Assembly (NCBI GenBank): GCA_015067715.1
Contig: SVLY01000011.1
Span: 1 to 57,980, forward strand
DNA: 57,980 nucleotides
Source of the DNA: Oscillospiraceae bacterium
GTDB taxonomy: Bacteria > Bacillota > Clostridia > Oscillospirales > QAMX01
Direction of reading: 5' to 3'
Of the stretch, positions 40,378 through 48,470 are shown in pieces. Within the stretch, counting starts at the first letter, position 1. Each line of letters starts with the position of its first letter. A model generated the notes under the pieces. That model worked only from the letters and a program-made list of their open reading frames with translations. It ran no database searches and was not told where the DNA came from. The position numbers and the translations under genes are program-made.

Positions 40378-42627
40378 TTACTTCACCTTTACGGTAAGGG
40401 TATTTTCGCTGTATTTGTTGGGTCGGACAAGCATGTAGACCGTGAAGCCCACAACGCAGACGGCAAGCACTGTGCCAAGGATGCTTCCCGCTCCGGCAAA
40501 CCATGCGCCGAACTGGTAGGTGACGAAGGCCATTGCATAGGCAAACACACACATATAGCCGATGGCGCCCACGGACCATTTCCAGTTGTTCATCTCACGC
40601 TTGATGGCACCCATTGCGGCAAAGCAGGGAGCGCAGAGCAGGTTGAAGATCATAAAGGAAAGACCGGCTGCCTTGTTTGCAAAGAAGGCGCAGAGGGTCT
40701 TGAGGTGGTCAAGATCCATATCTTCCACAGCGCCAAAGGCGACGTCAGCCGCATCCTCGGCCATGGAGGAGAGAGTTCCGAAAACGCCCACGACCTCTTC
40801 CTTGGCCACAAGGCCAAGAACGGTGGCAACGGCAGGCTCCCAGGTGTTGCCAAAGCCAAGGGGCTTGAAGATCCAGGCAAGACCGGTGCCGACGACCTCG
40901 AGAACGGAAACGCCGCCCCGCTCTTCGGTTATGTAGTGGAAGCCGCCCTCAAAGCTGAGGCTGTTGAGAGCCCAGATGAGAATGCTGGCCACAAGAATGA
41001 CGGTACCTGCGCGCTTGATAAAGCTCCAGCCGCGCTCCCAGGTGGCACGGAGGAAGTTGCGGGGAACGGGTGCGTGGTAGGCAGGAAGCTCCATAACGAA
41101 GGGAGCAGGGTCGCCTGCGAAGGGCTTGGTCTTTTTAAGGATGATACCGGAGATAACGACCGCCGCAACGCCGATGAAGTATGCGGAAACGGAGATAAGG
41201 CCGACGGAAAGTGCGCTGTCTCCGAAAACGCCGCCGGCGATCATGGAGACGATGGGAAGCTTTGCGCCGCAGGGCATAAAGCCGGTGGTCATAATGGTCA
41301 TCTTGCGGTCGCGGTCCTGCTCGATGGTACGGGATGCCATAATGCCGGGAACACCGCAGCCGGTTGCCACCAGCATGGGAATGAAGCTCTTGCCGGAAAG
41401 GCCGAATTTGCGGAAGATGCGGTCCATGATAAAGGCAACGCGGGCCATGTAGCCGCAGTCCTCAAGAAGAGCCAGCAGCAAAAAGAGCACCAGCATCTGG
41501 GGAACAAAGCCCAGAACGGCGCCAACGCCCCCAACGATGCCGTCCATAATGAGGGTGTAGAGCCAGTCGGCAATGACGGGAGCTCCGTCCGCACCAAGAA
41601 GGAACATATCAAACAGCTCGGGAACGCTGACCCAGTTGGCCATAAAGCCCGGAAGGTCACCGGCCTCGGCACAGTCCGCAAAGGAGCCAAAGAGACCGTC
41701 GTTCATAAACGTGACCGTCCAGTCGCCAACGGACTTGATGGAGAGGAAGTAGACCACGAACATGACAACTGCAAAAATGGGCAACGCCAGAATGCGGTTG
41801 GTAACAACGCGGTCGATCTTGTCGGAGACGGTCATCTTAACGCCGCTCTTTTTCTTATAGCAGTTCTTCATGAGCGTTCCGATGAAAACGTAGCGCTCGT
41901 TGGTGATGACGCTTTCGGCATCGTCGTCCAGCTCCGCCTCTACTGCGGCTATATCAGATTCTACATGATCGAGCACCGCTTTGTCAAGAGAAAGCTGCTC
42001 CAAAACCTTTTCATCACGCTCAAAAATTTTAACGGCGTACCAGCGCTGCTGTTCTTCGGGAAGTCCGTGGACAGCGGCCTCTTCGATGTGGGCAAGGGCG
42101 TGCTCCACGGTGCCGGAGAAGGTGTGCATGGGAACGGGCTTACCCTTTGCGGCGGCCTCGATGGCGGCCTCGGCGGCGGCAAGAACACCGTCCCCCTTCA
42201 GCGCGGAGATCTCAACGATCTTACAGCCAAGCTCCCGGCTGAGCTCTTCAACGTTGATCTTGTCACCGTTGCGCCGGACAACGTCCATCATGTTTATTGC
42301 AATAACAAGGGGAATTCCCAGCTCGGCAAGCTGAGTGGTGAGATAGAGGTTACGCTCAAGATTCGTGCCGTCCACAATGTTCAGAATTGCATCGGGACGC
42401 TCGTTTATAAGATAGTTTCTGGCAACGACCTCTTCCAGAGTGTAGGGTGAGAGGGAGTAAATGCCGGGAAGGTCGGTGACGGTGACGTCCTTGTGCCCTT
42501 TGAGCTTGCCTTCCTTTTTTTCCACCGTAACCCCCGGCCAGTTGCCAACGTACTGGTTGGCACCGGTGAGGGCATTAAAAAGCGTTGTTTTGCCGGAGTT
42601 CGGGTTTCCCGCAAGAGCTATTTTCAT
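40378..42627 (-). CDS. feoB: Ferrous iron transporter B (FeoB)
   Basis: A 749-residue Fe(II) permease. The N-terminal G domain has G1 'GNPNSGKTT' (7-15), G3 'DLPGIYSLSPYTLEE' and G4-like 'NMMD'. A helical S-domain follows to about 260, then the Gate-motif membrane region with conserved 'GCGVPGIMASRT' and 'PCGAKLPI'. It imports ferrous iron across the plasma membrane. It is the third gene of feoA-feoA-feoB-Cys-rich peptide. A palindrome at 42658-42677, just ahead of it, matches those at the operon promoter. Confidence 0.97.
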   Translation of the reverse strand: MKIALAGNPNSGKTTLFNALTGANQYVGNWPGVTVEKKEGKLKGHKDVTVTDLPGIYSLSPYTLEEVVARNYLINERPDAILNIVDGTNLERNLYLTTQLAELGIPLVIAINMMDVVRRNGDKINVEELSRELGCKIVEISALKGDGVLAAAEAAIEAAAKGKPVPMHTFSGTVEHALAHIEEAAVHGLPEEQQRWYAVKIFERDEKVLEQLSLDKAVLDHVESDIAAVEAELDDDAESVITNERYVFIGTLMKNCYKKKSGVKMTVSDKIDRVVTNRILALPIFAVVMFVVYFLSIKSVGDWTVTFMNDGLFGSFADCAEAGDLPGFMANWVSVPELFDMFLLGADGAPVIADWLYTLIMDGIVGGVGAVLGFVPQMLVLFLLLALLEDCGYMARVAFIMDRIFRKFGLSGKSFIPMLVATGCGVPGIMASRTIEQDRDRKMTIMTTGFMPCGAKLPIVSMIAGGVFGDSALSVGLISVSAYFIGVAAVVISGIILKKTKPFAGDPAPFVMELPAYHAPVPRNFLRATWERGWSFIKRAGTVILVASILIWALNSLSFEGGFHYITEERGGVSVLEVVGTGLAWIFKPLGFGNTWEPAVATVLGLVAKEEVVGVFGTLSSMAEDAADVAFGAVEDMDLDHLKTLCAFFANKAAGLSFMIFNLLCAPCFAAMGAIKREMNNWKWSVGAIGYMCVFAYAMAFVTYQFGAWFAGAGSILGTVLAVCVVGFTVYMLVRPNKYSENTLTVKVK

Positions 42628-42657
42628 GTTTATATTCTCTCTGCCTTTCTGTTTTTG

Positions 42658-42677
42658 CAGTTAGCCACAACTAACTG
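42658..42677. promoter_or_regulatory. DtxR-type operator-like palindrome ahead of feoB
   Basis: CAGTTAG and CTAACTG arms around CCACAA, in the feoA-feoB gap. The same GTTAG...CTAAC arms occur twice at the operon promoter. Confidence 0.6.
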
Positions 42678-42732
42678 ATGGGGGAAGAAAAATCCGGGGG
42701 CTATATCCCGGAAACCGTCATCTGAGTTTATC

Positions 42733-42954
42733 TCAGCCGATCTCGATCATCTGGGCATCTGCCTTGCGGATCGAAAGCTCGTAGCCGCGAACTGTGATCT
42801 CAATGGGGTCTCCCAGGGGGGCAACCTTTCGGATATAGACCTCAACACCCTTTGTAAGACCCATGTCCATAATGCGGCGCTTGACAGCACCCTCTCCATG
42901 GAGCTTAACCACCTTTACGGTCTGGCCAATTTTTGCATCCTTGAGCGTGTTCAC
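42733..42954 (-). CDS. feoA: FeoA family protein
   Basis: A 73-residue SH3-like FeoA, the small cytoplasmic partner of FeoB. 'RRIMDMGLTKGVEVYIRKVAPLGDPIEITVRGYELSIRKADA' is a full family signature. The start is GTG 42954 with GGAGGAAAAAA upstream. It is the second FeoA of the operon and lies between the other FeoA gene and feoB. Confidence 0.95.
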   Translation of the reverse strand: MNTLKDAKIGQTVKVVKLHGEGAVKRRIMDMGLTKGVEVYIRKVAPLGDPIEITVRGYELSIRKADAQMIEIG

Positions 42955-42991
42955 CTTTTTTCCTCCTTTTTTCGACTTTTACCCTGCCGGT

Positions 42992-43204
42992 TCACACCAT
43001 TATTTTCTGAGCCATTTCCCGGCTCAGAGCAACACGGGAGTTTTTGACGTTCACGATAACGTTGCCGCCGATCTCGTTGACCACGGATACCGTTCCGCCC
43101 ACGACAAAGCCCATGTCTTCAAGATGTTTTTTCATTTCGGCCTTTCCGCCCACTTTTTTTATGAGGTTGTCCTCGCCGGGAGTTGCAAGAGTAAGTGGAA
43201 GCAC
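42992..43204 (-). CDS. feoA: FeoA family protein (first copy)
   Basis: A 70-residue FeoA domain with 'KKHLEDMGFVVGGTVSVVNEIGGNVIVNVKNSRVALSREMAQKI', the family pattern. I placed the start at GTG 43204, seven bases after GGAGGT; the open frame extends upstream into the promoter and operator and is not expected to be translated. It is the first gene behind the promoter at 43265-43293. Confidence 0.92.
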   Translation of the reverse strand: MLPLTLATPGEDNLIKKVGGKAEMKKHLEDMGFVVGGTVSVVNEIGGNVIVNVKNSRVALSREMAQKIMV

Positions 43205-43237
43205 AAAAGCCACCTCCGAGAATTTATATGCACTGCA

Positions 43238-43253
43238 GTTAGCCACGGCTAAC
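43238..43253. promoter_or_regulatory. DtxR-type operator between feoA promoter and gene
   Basis: GTTAGCC-AC-GGCTAAC, a perfect 16-bp palindrome, just downstream of the -10 of the feo promoter, where bound repressor would block transcription. Confidence 0.75.
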
Positions 43254-43264
43254 CAGCAGGAAGT

Positions 43265-43293
43265 ATTATACACCTCTCTCTAACGCTTGTCAA
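43265..43293 (-). promoter_or_regulatory. Promoter of the feo operon
   Basis: TTGACA (43288-43293) and TATAAT (43265-43270) on the minus strand, 17-base spacer, with a DtxR-type palindrome on each side. Confidence 0.9.
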
Positions 43294-43310
43294 TAGGTTT
43301 TGACAAAAAA

Positions 43311-43328
43311 AGTTAGCCAAAGCTAACT
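43311..43328. promoter_or_regulatory. DtxR-type operator upstream of the feo promoter
   Basis: AGTTAGC-CAAA-GCTAACT, perfect seven-base arms, between the feo and regulator promoters. Confidence 0.7.
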
Positions 43329-43401
43329 GCAGATTTCATGGATGTGGTCGGCAAAAAAATCCAAAACAGCCCGAAAACACAAAGAATCAGCCCTATTTTT
43401 C

Positions 43402-43430
43402 TTGACTTTGGAACTGTTTCATGTTATCCT
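43402..43430 (+). promoter_or_regulatory. Promoter of the DtxR-family regulator gene
   Basis: TTGACT (43402-43407) and TATCCT (43425-43430), 17-base spacer. Confidence 0.7.
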
Positions 43431-43468
43431 ATACGAGTTAAAGAAAATTTCCCGAAAGGCTGTGTAAA

Positions 43469-43846
43469 TTGCCCATGCGCTCCTACGAATCCCGCGAGAT
43501 GTACCTCGAAAACATACTTATCCTCACAAAAACACAGCCCGACCTCCACGCAATCGACATTGCAATGCACATGGGCTACACTAAGCCCAGCATAAGCCGG
43601 GCAATGTCCCGTCTGAAGCAGGAGGGGCTTATCAATATCGACGAGCTGGACCATATCTCCCTCACCGAAAGCGGCCGGGCCATTGCCGAAAAGATCTACG
43701 AGCGCCACACGATCCTCTCGGCAATGCTGGAAATGCTGGGCGTGGACAAAGCCACCGCCGACGAGGACGCCTGCCGCATGGAGCACGCCATGAGCGACGT
43801 CACCTTCGAAGCCATCAAGCGCCACATGGCACAGTATTCTAAGTAA
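43469..43846 (+). CDS. DtxR-family metal-dependent transcriptional regulator
   Basis: A 125-residue DtxR/MntR-type regulator: winged helix ('ESREMYLENIL', 'IDIAMHMGYTKPSISRAMSRLKQEGLI') and metal-binding dimerisation domain ('ERHTILSAMLEMLGVDKATADEDACRMEHAMSDVTFEAI', with the family's Cys, Glu and His ligands). It lacks the SH3 domain, as MntR does. The divergent feo operon and matching palindromes point to iron sensing (an IdeR-like role). I used TTG 43469, nine bases after AAAGG; the ATG at 43475 is possible but is 15 bases from it. Confidence 0.93.
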   Translation: MPMRSYESREMYLENILILTKTQPDLHAIDIAMHMGYTKPSISRAMSRLKQEGLINIDELDHISLTESGRAIAEKIYERHTILSAMLEMLGVDKATADEDACRMEHAMSDVTFEAIKRHMAQYSK

Positions 43847-43853
43847 AAAAATT

Positions 43854-43895
43854 CATCCCCGTTCCGCACAAAACGCGAAACGGGGATGCTTTTTT
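43854..43895 (+). terminator. Terminator after the DtxR-family gene
   Basis: CATCCCCGTT (with inner GC) pairs with AACGGGGATG, followed by a T run at 43890-43895. Probably also used by the convergent surface-protein gene. Confidence 0.85.
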
Positions 43896-43909
43896 GTTAT
43901 CTGCAGGCT

Positions 43910-46471
43910 TTATTTTACGGTGATGGTCTCGCCGGAGGTCATCGCAAAGATGTTCTTTACGGAAGCGTCGGAGATAAGCCCCGGTCCGCCAAGAACGTAG
44001 CCGCTTTCAATGCCGGCAGGCACGGTGTAGGCCGCGGTGACCTTATTCTTCGCAGTTGCGGTAAGGATGAGGGGTGCACCGGTGTGATTTGCCAGAGCAC
44101 CGCCGGAAAGTCCGTCCGGGAAGTCCTGACCGTAGGCAAGAACGGCAGAGGTGGCGCCCGGGAAGAAGGTGCGGGCAATATTGATGGAGGTATCGTATCT
44201 GGTGGCGCCGGAAATACGGGTCACACTGCCGTAGGCCTTAAGGGCGTTTTCCACCTTCGGGCTAACGGCGTTCTCTCCGCCGATAACGTAGATATTGTTC
44301 AAGCCGCCAATTCTGTTGAGATAATTCTTCTGGGCAGTGGTGAGACCGTCCTTGACCAGCATGACGGGCATGTCAACTGCGGAGGAGGAGAGACCGTCCG
44401 CAAAGTCCTTGCCGGTACACACCAGCAGGTCGGCGCCGTAATATACGCCGCACTCTTCGAGAACGGCAAGGTTGGTGTCGTATCTGGTGGCACCGGAGAG
44501 ACGGAGGACGTCGTACTCCTCAAGTCCTCTTTCCATTGCCACGGGAACGGCGTTGGTGCCGCCAAGCAGATAAACCGTACCGCCGGGAGTAACGTTTTCC
44601 TTAATGTACTCCTTCACGGCGTTCATGGTGTTATTGTTGTTTCTCACCAGAAGGATGGGGGCGGAGTGGCGGTTTGCAAGATAGCTTCCGGAAAGGGCAT
44701 CTGCGAAGTCGGTGCCGCTGGCGACAACCACCACGTCGAACCTATAAGCGCCAAGCTCTTCCTTAAGGGCATCGGCGGCCTTGAGAGAGGTCTGGTATCT
44801 GTCGTTGCCGTAAACACGGACGACGTCGGAGCTCTCAACGGGAGCGGCGGCCTTGACAACGGCCAGAACACAGCTTTCGTCAACGGTGACCTCAACGGAA
44901 GAGGCGGTGCCGGAGTAGGCAAGCTCATCCACAGTGCCGTCGGTGTTGACCTTGAACACCTTGCCGTTGGCATTGGTGGGAAGCTTGACCTTCAGGGTCT
45001 CGCCGGAGTCAACGAAAACGTTGATGCGCTGTGCCCCGGAGAGATCCTCGCCCAGAGAGAGGGTTGCGGGAAGGGTGGCGGAGGAAGAGCCGCCGTCCTT
45101 GATATAATACCACTGGTTGTTGGCCTTGAACCAGCTGTTCGCCGTGGGAGCCGTGGCATCGGATGCGAAGACGGTGTCTCCCAGACGCCAGTTGGCGCTA
45201 AAGGTGTAGCTGCAGATGGAGGTGGCGTCGGTTATCCAGTGGGCGTTCACGGCAAAGCTGAGCTTGTCGACGTAGGTGTACTTGGTGTAGCCCTTGGATG
45301 TGATATTTGCCTGAGTCTGCCACTCCTTTCCGGCGGTGGTGTACCACTTGCCGTCGCTGCGGTAAGCGTTCCAGTTCTCGAAGGTGCAAATGTCCAGCAT
45401 GACCTCGTCAAAGAAGCTGGCGGGAACGAAGTTTGCGGCGGAATTGAGGGTGACGGTCTTTTCCCAGGTAGCCTTGGTGGCAGGCAAGGTTGCGTTGATA
45501 ACGCCGCCGTCGTAATAGAGGTTATAGGTGGGTGCAGGTGCGGAGGCGGGGTAAGAAGAGCCGATCTCAAAATAGAAGGCCTTTTTGCCAACGTTGCCGG
45601 CGCTGTCCCAGGCGCGCACCACGTAATAATACTTACCGGCGGGCCATTTTGCGAAGGTCATCTGGCTGTCGATGTCGTAGATCTTGGCGTCGGTTGTAAC
45701 TCCCCCAACGGGAACGGTGGTGTTGATAACGTTCTTGCCGGTGGAGAGGTTGGTGACGGTAACAGTGACCTTGGTGAGAGCATTCTTGGAGGTCACCCAG
45801 CCGTAGCAGGTGTGGTAAGCTCCCTGGGGATGGATGACGGGGGGATGGTTGATGGCCATGCGGATTCCGGAGAGGTCGTCGATCGCAACGCCGTTCTTTC
45901 TGTAGCCGATGGTCTTAAGGGTGTAGCCGGACTTGTGCCACTGGGAGAGAGTGGACTTTCCGGTGCCGTTTTCAATGTCTACCACAATGAAGCCGGACTT
46001 TTCAAGAGTCGTGGTAGAGCCCTTGTAGCCGCATACGACGGACCAGTGCTGGGCATTGTCGCTCTTGTATCTGTGGACGAGAACGGGATAGCCCTGTTCA
46101 AGCTGGTCATAGAGACCCTGCAGGGAATAGGTCTTGGTGGCGTAGCCAAGAGCTCCCCAGCTCTGAACCGCGTTGTCTCTGGGAACACCGGAGGTGGTAC
46201 CCAGGTTCTTGTTTATAACTGCGTTGTAAACAAGCTTTTTGTCTGCCGCGGAGGTTGCTCCGTAAAGGTAGGACTCTGCAGTGCAGAGAGAGACCAGAGC
46301 GCAGTCCGTTGAGTTGACGGAGAGGATCCTGGATTTCATAACGGCGTCAGAAAAGTCTATATTGTAATAGACCTGAGCAGAAGCCGCATTTGCGACAAGT
46401 CCTGCAGGAACAAGCCCCAAAAGCATAACAAGAGCCAGAACCACACAGGAAACCCGTTTGATGGTGGACAT
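43910..46471 (-). CDS. Secreted C39-like peptidase with cell-wall-binding repeats (CWB2)
   Basis: An 853-residue surface protein. A signal peptide (about 1-30, ending 'VANAASA') is followed by a papain-like C39 domain (about 35-190) with a likely catalytic Cys in 'NSTDCALVSL', His in 'AQHWSVVCGY' and Asp in 'FIVVDIENG'. A middle region (about 200-540) has Ig-like and InlB-like sequence ('VNAHWITDATSICSYTFSANW'). The C-terminus (about 560-853) has three CWB2 (PF04122-type) repeats ('VRVYGNDRYQTSLKAADAL', 'LRLSGATRYDTNLAVLEE', 'TRISGATRYDTSINIARTF'), which bind anionic wall polymers. ATG 46471 precedes the signal peptide. Confidence 0.88.
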   Translation of the reverse strand: MSTIKRVSCVVLALVMLLGLVPAGLVANAASAQVYYNIDFSDAVMKSRILSVNSTDCALVSLCTAESYLYGATSAADKKLVYNAVINKNLGTTSGVPRDNAVQSWGALGYATKTYSLQGLYDQLEQGYPVLVHRYKSDNAQHWSVVCGYKGSTTTLEKSGFIVVDIENGTGKSTLSQWHKSGYTLKTIGYRKNGVAIDDLSGIRMAINHPPVIHPQGAYHTCYGWVTSKNALTKVTVTVTNLSTGKNVINTTVPVGGVTTDAKIYDIDSQMTFAKWPAGKYYYVVRAWDSAGNVGKKAFYFEIGSSYPASAPAPTYNLYYDGGVINATLPATKATWEKTVTLNSAANFVPASFFDEVMLDICTFENWNAYRSDGKWYTTAGKEWQTQANITSKGYTKYTYVDKLSFAVNAHWITDATSICSYTFSANWRLGDTVFASDATAPTANSWFKANNQWYYIKDGGSSSATLPATLSLGEDLSGAQRINVFVDSGETLKVKLPTNANGKVFKVNTDGTVDELAYSGTASSVEVTVDESCVLAVVKAAAPVESSDVVRVYGNDRYQTSLKAADALKEELGAYRFDVVVVASGTDFADALSGSYLANRHSAPILLVRNNNNTMNAVKEYIKENVTPGGTVYLLGGTNAVPVAMERGLEEYDVLRLSGATRYDTNLAVLEECGVYYGADLLVCTGKDFADGLSSSAVDMPVMLVKDGLTTAQKNYLNRIGGLNNIYVIGGENAVSPKVENALKAYGSVTRISGATRYDTSINIARTFFPGATSAVLAYGQDFPDGLSGGALANHTGAPLILTATAKNKVTAAYTVPAGIESGYVLGGPGLISDASVKNIFAMTSGETITVK

Positions 46472-46506
46472 ATTAGTTTGCCCCTCTTTCTTTTTGTTTA
46501 TAAAAA

Positions 46507-46544
46507 TATCTGTGTGCCACCGTTTTTCCGGCGGCACACAGATA
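46507..46544 (-). terminator. Terminator after the large membrane protein gene
   Basis: TATCTGTGTGCC pairs with GGCACACAGATA, with an inner CCG/CGG extension and a T-rich loop, lying between that gene and the surface-protein gene. Confidence 0.75.
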
Positions 46545-46595
46545 TGATAGCATATTTTAGTTCAAAAGTAAATAGAACCGCAACCTTGTCCCGGA

Positions 46596-48290
46596 TTATT
46601 TTTCTCTGACAAAGTCCACAGCCGGGATAATGGAATCCTCCGCGGCCTCGTATTCCACGGTGACGGTATCCCCCACGTTCAGAAGCACCGCCTCGGGGAA
46701 TTCGGATGCCCACAGGGCAAAATAGGCGCTTTCGCCCTCAAGGGCAACGTAGAAACAGGTGTTGCCTCCGATAACGGCAGAGCGGACGTCCGTGACCCTG
46801 CCGGAGATGCTAAGGTTCGTGTTTTTGTCCGGCTCGGGCTCGGCGACGATGCCGTTGTTTGCAAGCTGAAGCTCGTAGGCCTCAACAGCCTGCTCAACGG
46901 TGTTGCCCACGGAGACGATCTGATACTGCTGAACGTTGACCAGAGCGTACATCTTAACAAGTCCCGCCGCATCCTTAAGAGCCATGAAATAGGTGGGCTG
47001 ATCCCCAAGGTTCAAAAGCAGGGGGAAGGTGGCCTGATAGGCGTACTGCTGAACTGCGCCCTCGGCGCTGTCCATGGCGGAATACTCCTCTGCTCCGGCG
47101 CAGGAATAGTACCGTGCCTCCTTGGTGCGCTGGTTTACCAGCACGAAGCCGATATTGCCCCTGTCGCCGCTGACGGAGGTTATGCCCGTGTAGAGCCAGA
47201 CGTCGTCGTTCTGGGCGATATAGTTATAGCCGTCGGTGGTCTCGGTGCATCCCTTCTGACCGAAGATGGAGTTGAAAAATCCGTTGTGGTAGACGCCGTA
47301 ATAATCGTACTGCTCGATTATAAGCTCTGCGGAGAAGACTCTGTCCACCCAGGTGGGCACCTCAGAGACGGGCAGATATTCCGTCTCGCCCGTGACCGCG
47401 TTCACAAGCACCGCACCAACGATATCCCGGCCGCCGAAAAGGCCGATCTTTTTCTCCACCACCGAGGCGATCCACCAGGGGGTGCCATCTTCGTCGATCT
47501 CGAAGTTCACGTCGTTGAACATCTTCGTGGGATAGTTCAGCCGGAGATATCTGGTGATATTTCTGTTGAAATACTCCGAGGGGGAATATTTAATTCCCTC
47601 TTCAAGGCGGACGACCTCAACCTCCTGGGTGACCATGTCCACGATCATGTAGGCAGGAATGCCCTGGTCGCGGTTGTTGAACCACTTAAAAAAGCTGTCG
47701 TAATCCAGATAGATCACTCTCACAGGAGTGCCCCGGTAGTTTATCTGGGCGGAGTTTTCGTCCACGCCAAACTGGGATACAAGGTCAGAAAGCTCACCAA
47801 GCTTGCGGTTTGCAAGGTTGTTTGCGCTGGTGGAGTCCAGCATGGGGATATGATCCCAGGATATCTCCGTGACCTCAGCGGCAAAGTCGCCTTCCTTTGT
47901 TTCGAGAAGCTTTGCATAGTCGCGGCTGCGGAAGCCGACCCAGCCCACAACCGTGCCCACCAGCACCGTCAGACACAGCGCCGCAATAAGCCAAATAGAG
48001 GGAAGGCGCTTGAGGTTATACTTCAAAAAGCTCTCCCCGGCCGGGCGTGTGCCCCCGAGGATCACCATACACACCGTCCAAACCACGCAAAGCACGGTGA
48101 GGAAATTGTAAAACTCCCTGTCCTGGAAATTCAGGGCGGGCAGGGTGAAATAGAAATACACCGCGCCAAACAAAAGAGTAATTCCCAGACTGATAAGAAC
48201 CCTGGTCAGGGGCGTGCCCTTCGGAGCACGGGGCACCTGAGCGGTCCGGTCATTCCGGGCGGTGTGGAACTGCGTGAAAAATTCTGCCAT
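46596..48290 (-). CDS. Large membrane protein of unknown function
   Basis: A 564-residue protein. Three to four helices lie in the first 130 residues (about 28-50, 62-82, 100-120), followed by a large, probably extracytoplasmic region with no motif I recognise ('GTPWWIASVVEKKIGLFGGRDIVGAVLVNAVTGETEYLPVSE', 'PTYFMALKDAAGLVKMYALVNVQQYQIVSVGNT') and an OB-like segment near the end. The start at 48290 fits the promoter at 48331-48359. Clostridial relatives exist from memory, but I cannot assign a function. Monocistronic. Confidence 0.75.
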   Translation of the reverse strand: MAEFFTQFHTARNDRTAQVPRAPKGTPLTRVLISLGITLLFGAVYFYFTLPALNFQDREFYNFLTVLCVVWTVCMVILGGTRPAGESFLKYNLKRLPSIWLIAALCLTVLVGTVVGWVGFRSRDYAKLLETKEGDFAAEVTEISWDHIPMLDSTSANNLANRKLGELSDLVSQFGVDENSAQINYRGTPVRVIYLDYDSFFKWFNNRDQGIPAYMIVDMVTQEVEVVRLEEGIKYSPSEYFNRNITRYLRLNYPTKMFNDVNFEIDEDGTPWWIASVVEKKIGLFGGRDIVGAVLVNAVTGETEYLPVSEVPTWVDRVFSAELIIEQYDYYGVYHNGFFNSIFGQKGCTETTDGYNYIAQNDDVWLYTGITSVSGDRGNIGFVLVNQRTKEARYYSCAGAEEYSAMDSAEGAVQQYAYQATFPLLLNLGDQPTYFMALKDAAGLVKMYALVNVQQYQIVSVGNTVEQAVEAYELQLANNGIVAEPEPDKNTNLSISGRVTDVRSAVIGGNTCFYVALEGESAYFALWASEFPEAVLLNVGDTVTVEYEAAEDSIIPAVDFVREK

Positions 48291-48330
48291 TATCTGTCTC
48301 CTCCTTGTTCAGGAAAAAGTCTGCATGAAA

Positions 48331-48359
48331 ATTATACCACAACCCTCTTTCCCGGTCAA
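48331..48359 (-). promoter_or_regulatory. Promoter of the large membrane protein gene
   Basis: TTGACC (48354-48359) and TATAAT (48331-48336) on the minus strand, 17-base spacer. Confidence 0.8.
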
Positions 48360-48405
48360 TACCGTACAAAATACCTCCGGTGTACGAACAAACGCCGGAT
48401 ATCAC

Positions 48406-48434
48406 TTGTAAAAGCCCACGGGTTATGGTATTAT
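48406..48434 (+). promoter_or_regulatory. Promoter of the MATE gene
   Basis: TTGTAA (48406-48411) and TATTAT (48429-48434), 17-base spacer, 36 bases ahead of the start codon. Confidence 0.7.
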
Positions 48435-48470
48435 ATATACGTATTATTATGTGTACCGGGAGCGTATTTA

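Noticed and set aside
40153-42450. 765-codon plus-strand open frame opposite feoB
   Set aside because: The translation is His/Gly/Asn-rich and repetitive in composition, a codon shadow of feoB.
43886-46312. 808-codon plus-strand open frame opposite the CWB2 protein
   Set aside because: Antisense shadow; the minus-strand frame has a signal peptide, domains and repeats.
47286-48470. Long plus-strand open frame joined in phase with the MATE gene
   Set aside because: It runs antisense to the 564-residue membrane-protein gene, has no transporter-like sequence before 48471, and the promoter and start of the MATE gene lie inside it.
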